Of a DNA stretch of 64,000 nucleotides, positions 62,650 to 64,000 are shown piece by piece. Positions within the stretch are counted from its first letter, which is position 1; every line of letters starts with the position of its first letter. The stretch is from positions 558,001-622,000 of the forward strand of contig NZ_VIVQ01000002.1 in NCBI RefSeq assembly GCF_007829035.1. Direction: 5' to 3'. Source of the stretch: Rudaeicoccus suwonensis (GTDB lineage: Bacteria; Actinomycetota; Actinomycetes; Actinomycetales; Dermatophilaceae). The translations under genes and the position numbers were made by a program. The notes under the pieces were generated by a model. It saw only the letters and a list, made by a program, of their open reading frames with translations. It made no database searches and was not told the DNA's origin.

Positions 62650-63911
62650 GGACGGGCTGGCTGGGTGGTCACCACGGTTTCATGTTCCTTGCGCGTGTTT
62701 GTCCAGCATGCGTGCCACAGATCGATGGGGATGACGTTCCCCGCGCCATCGTCGCGACCGGTGTCATTGATAACGAATCCGGTCAACTCTCCACTCGACT
62801 TGTCCCGGACGGTTCCCGTGACCTGGACGGCATGGTTTGTCCCCGACCGCCCGTCAGCGTCGTAGCAGATCGGTGATTCGAACGGGGACAGACGCCACAT
62901 CTCTGTGGCATCCAAGGCCGTTATGACTCCCCGCCCGGCCTCGACGTATTCCGCGAGTTCTTCGGGGCTCTGCGGGTACTCGATCGTATTTTCGATCCCA
63001 TAACTCTGCAGTAGCTCGTGACGATTCTGCCCAGTGGTGCCACCGTTCAGTTTGTTGGCATCCATTGTTCCGTCTGGGAGGACCTCGTCTTTGTGGCTCG
63101 TGTCGCACAGTCCCGCTGCGGCAGCACGATCGACTACAGCGCCTTCTGTGACGTTAACGCCGAACTCTCGTGCCATGGCGGCCACTGATGCCAGGCCGCA
63201 GTCATTTTCATAGCCTTTCTCATTGCGGCCTTGCTGGTGCCACTGGTCTGCGCGGCTCACTGGATTTCCGCCTAGTACGTCACCGCCATTTTCCCGTCTC
63301 GCTAAAGCTGCTTTGGCGTCGTTGATGACTCGCTGCTCCTTCGGCGTATGGGCATCTGGTGGCATTTCTGGCGGATCGTTCTGGTCAAGCTGAGCTGCAT
63401 CAGTCGAGTCTTGGAATTCTGCTTCTGTCGCTGGGCCGAGGTTCTTGGAATCGAATCGATTTGCGATAGCAGTAGTCGGCTCTTCATCCATGACACGCTG
63501 GTCATCGATCGCACTCCGACTCGGACCCTGTTCGAGAGGATCAGAAAGTTTGGATTCGGTTGCTGAGATGGCCTCGCCACGTTCAGGGTCTATCGTTGTG
63601 TCGCGCAAGATACTGCGGTCGGTGTCCGTCTCGCTGGAGTTAGGGCGAGCCATCAATGTCTCTGGCTCTGAAGACGGGTCGACACAATCGTCAAGGTGAT
63701 GTATTGGCGAGGTGCGATCTGTGCGTACCTCCGAATCCGCATCGGTCAACGAATCGGCTTTGGAGTCCGAGGGAGGAGAGTTGTCGGCAGTATCGTTCGT
63801 GGGTCCTATGTCGTCTGGCTGTGGCGTGTAGTCGTCTAGGTAATCGATATCACGATGGGCTGGAAAATATTTCTCGGCAACGTTGTTGTCGCCATTCTCC
63901 CTGTTATCCAT
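62619..63911 (-). CDS. Acidic protein with C-terminal C39-like peptidase domain
   Basis: 430 residues. The first 220 are polar, Asp/Ser/Thr-rich and likely disordered. The C-terminal part is a papain-like C39-type fold: Cys238 in YENDCGLASVAAMAREFG, His360 in GTNHAVQVTGTV and Asn/Asp 382-383 in GFVINDTGRDDG. Long acidic leader plus one small enzyme domain is the build of a polymorphic toxin or a processing protease. No signal peptide is seen. It overlaps an upstream minus-strand gene by eight bases. Confidence 0.7.
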   Translation of the reverse strand: MDNRENGDNNVAEKYFPAHRDIDYLDDYTPQPDDIGPTNDTADNSPPSDSKADSLTDADSEVRTDRTSPIHHLDDCVDPSSEPETLMARPNSSETDTDRSILRDTTIDPERGEAISATESKLSDPLEQGPSRSAIDDQRVMDEEPTTAIANRFDSKNLGPATEAEFQDSTDAAQLDQNDPPEMPPDAHTPKEQRVINDAKAALARRENGGDVLGGNPVSRADQWHQQGRNEKGYENDCGLASVAAMAREFGVNVTEGAVVDRAAAAGLCDTSHKDEVLPDGTMDANKLNGGTTGQNRHELLQSYGIENTIEYPQSPEELAEYVEAGRGVITALDATEMWRLSPFESPICYDADGRSGTNHAVQVTGTVRDKSSGELTGFVINDTGRDDGAGNVIPIDLWHACWTNTRKEHETVVTTQPARPYPRDFIGRP

Positions 63912-63999
63912 TAGGTGTTGTTACCTTCCGCACGATATGTTCGAGATTCTGTCTGGTTTTATCATTCGCTTGTCGGATGGCGAAGGCGTAACCATCAAT
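63904..63999 (-). CDS. C-terminal end of an upstream gene (partial)
   Basis: An open frame from the window edge ends with DGYAFAIRQANDKTRQNLEH then IVRKVTTPNG and TAA at 63904-63906, overlapping the start of the C39-like gene by eight bases. Helical end, unknown identity; its position suggests co-expression, possibly as a secretion or immunity partner. Confidence 0.5.
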   Translation of the reverse strand: MDGYAFAIRQANDKTRQNLEHIVRKVTTPNG

Positions 64000-64000
64000 C

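Overview
The window is high-GC DNA from an actinobacterium. Gene content (sunset-domain protein, DUF6328-like protein, PPK2, MocR regulator, a GABA/putrescine-type catabolic cluster) and many GTG starts suggest a Micrococcales lineage, perhaps Dermacoccaceae-like; the genus is inference. No rRNA or tRNA gene was seen.

Layout. (1) 1-22.2 kb is host backbone: the end of an acidic sunset-domain protein, a CPBP/ABC-ATPase/membrane-protein operon, an RNA-repair phosphodiesterase, an acyl-CoA ligase with a MarR regulator, an App1-like phosphatase overlapping an Fpg/Nei glycosylase, a Doc-type toxin-antitoxin pair with a frameshifted toxin, rhodanese, PdxY, a TetR/MFS divergent pair, secreted GH43-like and PLD-like proteins separated by a tandem-repeat region, a TetR-HutD pair, PPK2, and an AAA ATPase. 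(2) 22.2-38.4 kb is an island. Three small or unknown genes lie on the minus strand. Diverging from them is an eight-gene operon joined mostly by 1-4 base overlaps: NYN nuclease, HTH-linked DNA methylase-like protein, a frameshifted HsdM, an intact HsdM, HsdS, HsdR, an unknown 582-residue protein and a 910-residue double-HxK (PLD) protein. (3) 38.4-48 kb returns to backbone, with a catabolic cluster: aldehyde dehydrogenase, MocR regulator, MmsA-like dehydrogenase, class III aminotransferase, FAD oxidase, APC permease and cupin, fitting putrescine/GABA or beta-alanine breakdown. (4) 48-53 kb is a transition zone with a ParE/AbrB pair, a GNAT gene with an internal deletion, a thioesterase-like hydrolase and a LysR/LysE pair. 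(5) 53.1-64 kb is mobile and defence DNA. It holds a three-level nest of insertion sequences (IS256 inside IS110 inside IS256) and a type ISP restriction enzyme remnant split by an ISL3 element. It also holds a protein joining a LigA-like OB/zinc-finger/HhH scaffold to a GIY-YIG nuclease, and an acidic protein with a C39-like peptidase domain.

The strongest candidates for something new are the expanded type I operon (23.9-38.0 kb), the ligase-scaffold/GIY-YIG protein beside the ISP remnant, and a heptamer, GNCATAC. By eye the heptamer occurs about twice per kb in backbone but is nearly absent from both accessory regions, and it is paired as an inverted repeat at two gene ends. All family assignments come from reading motifs; no database search was run.
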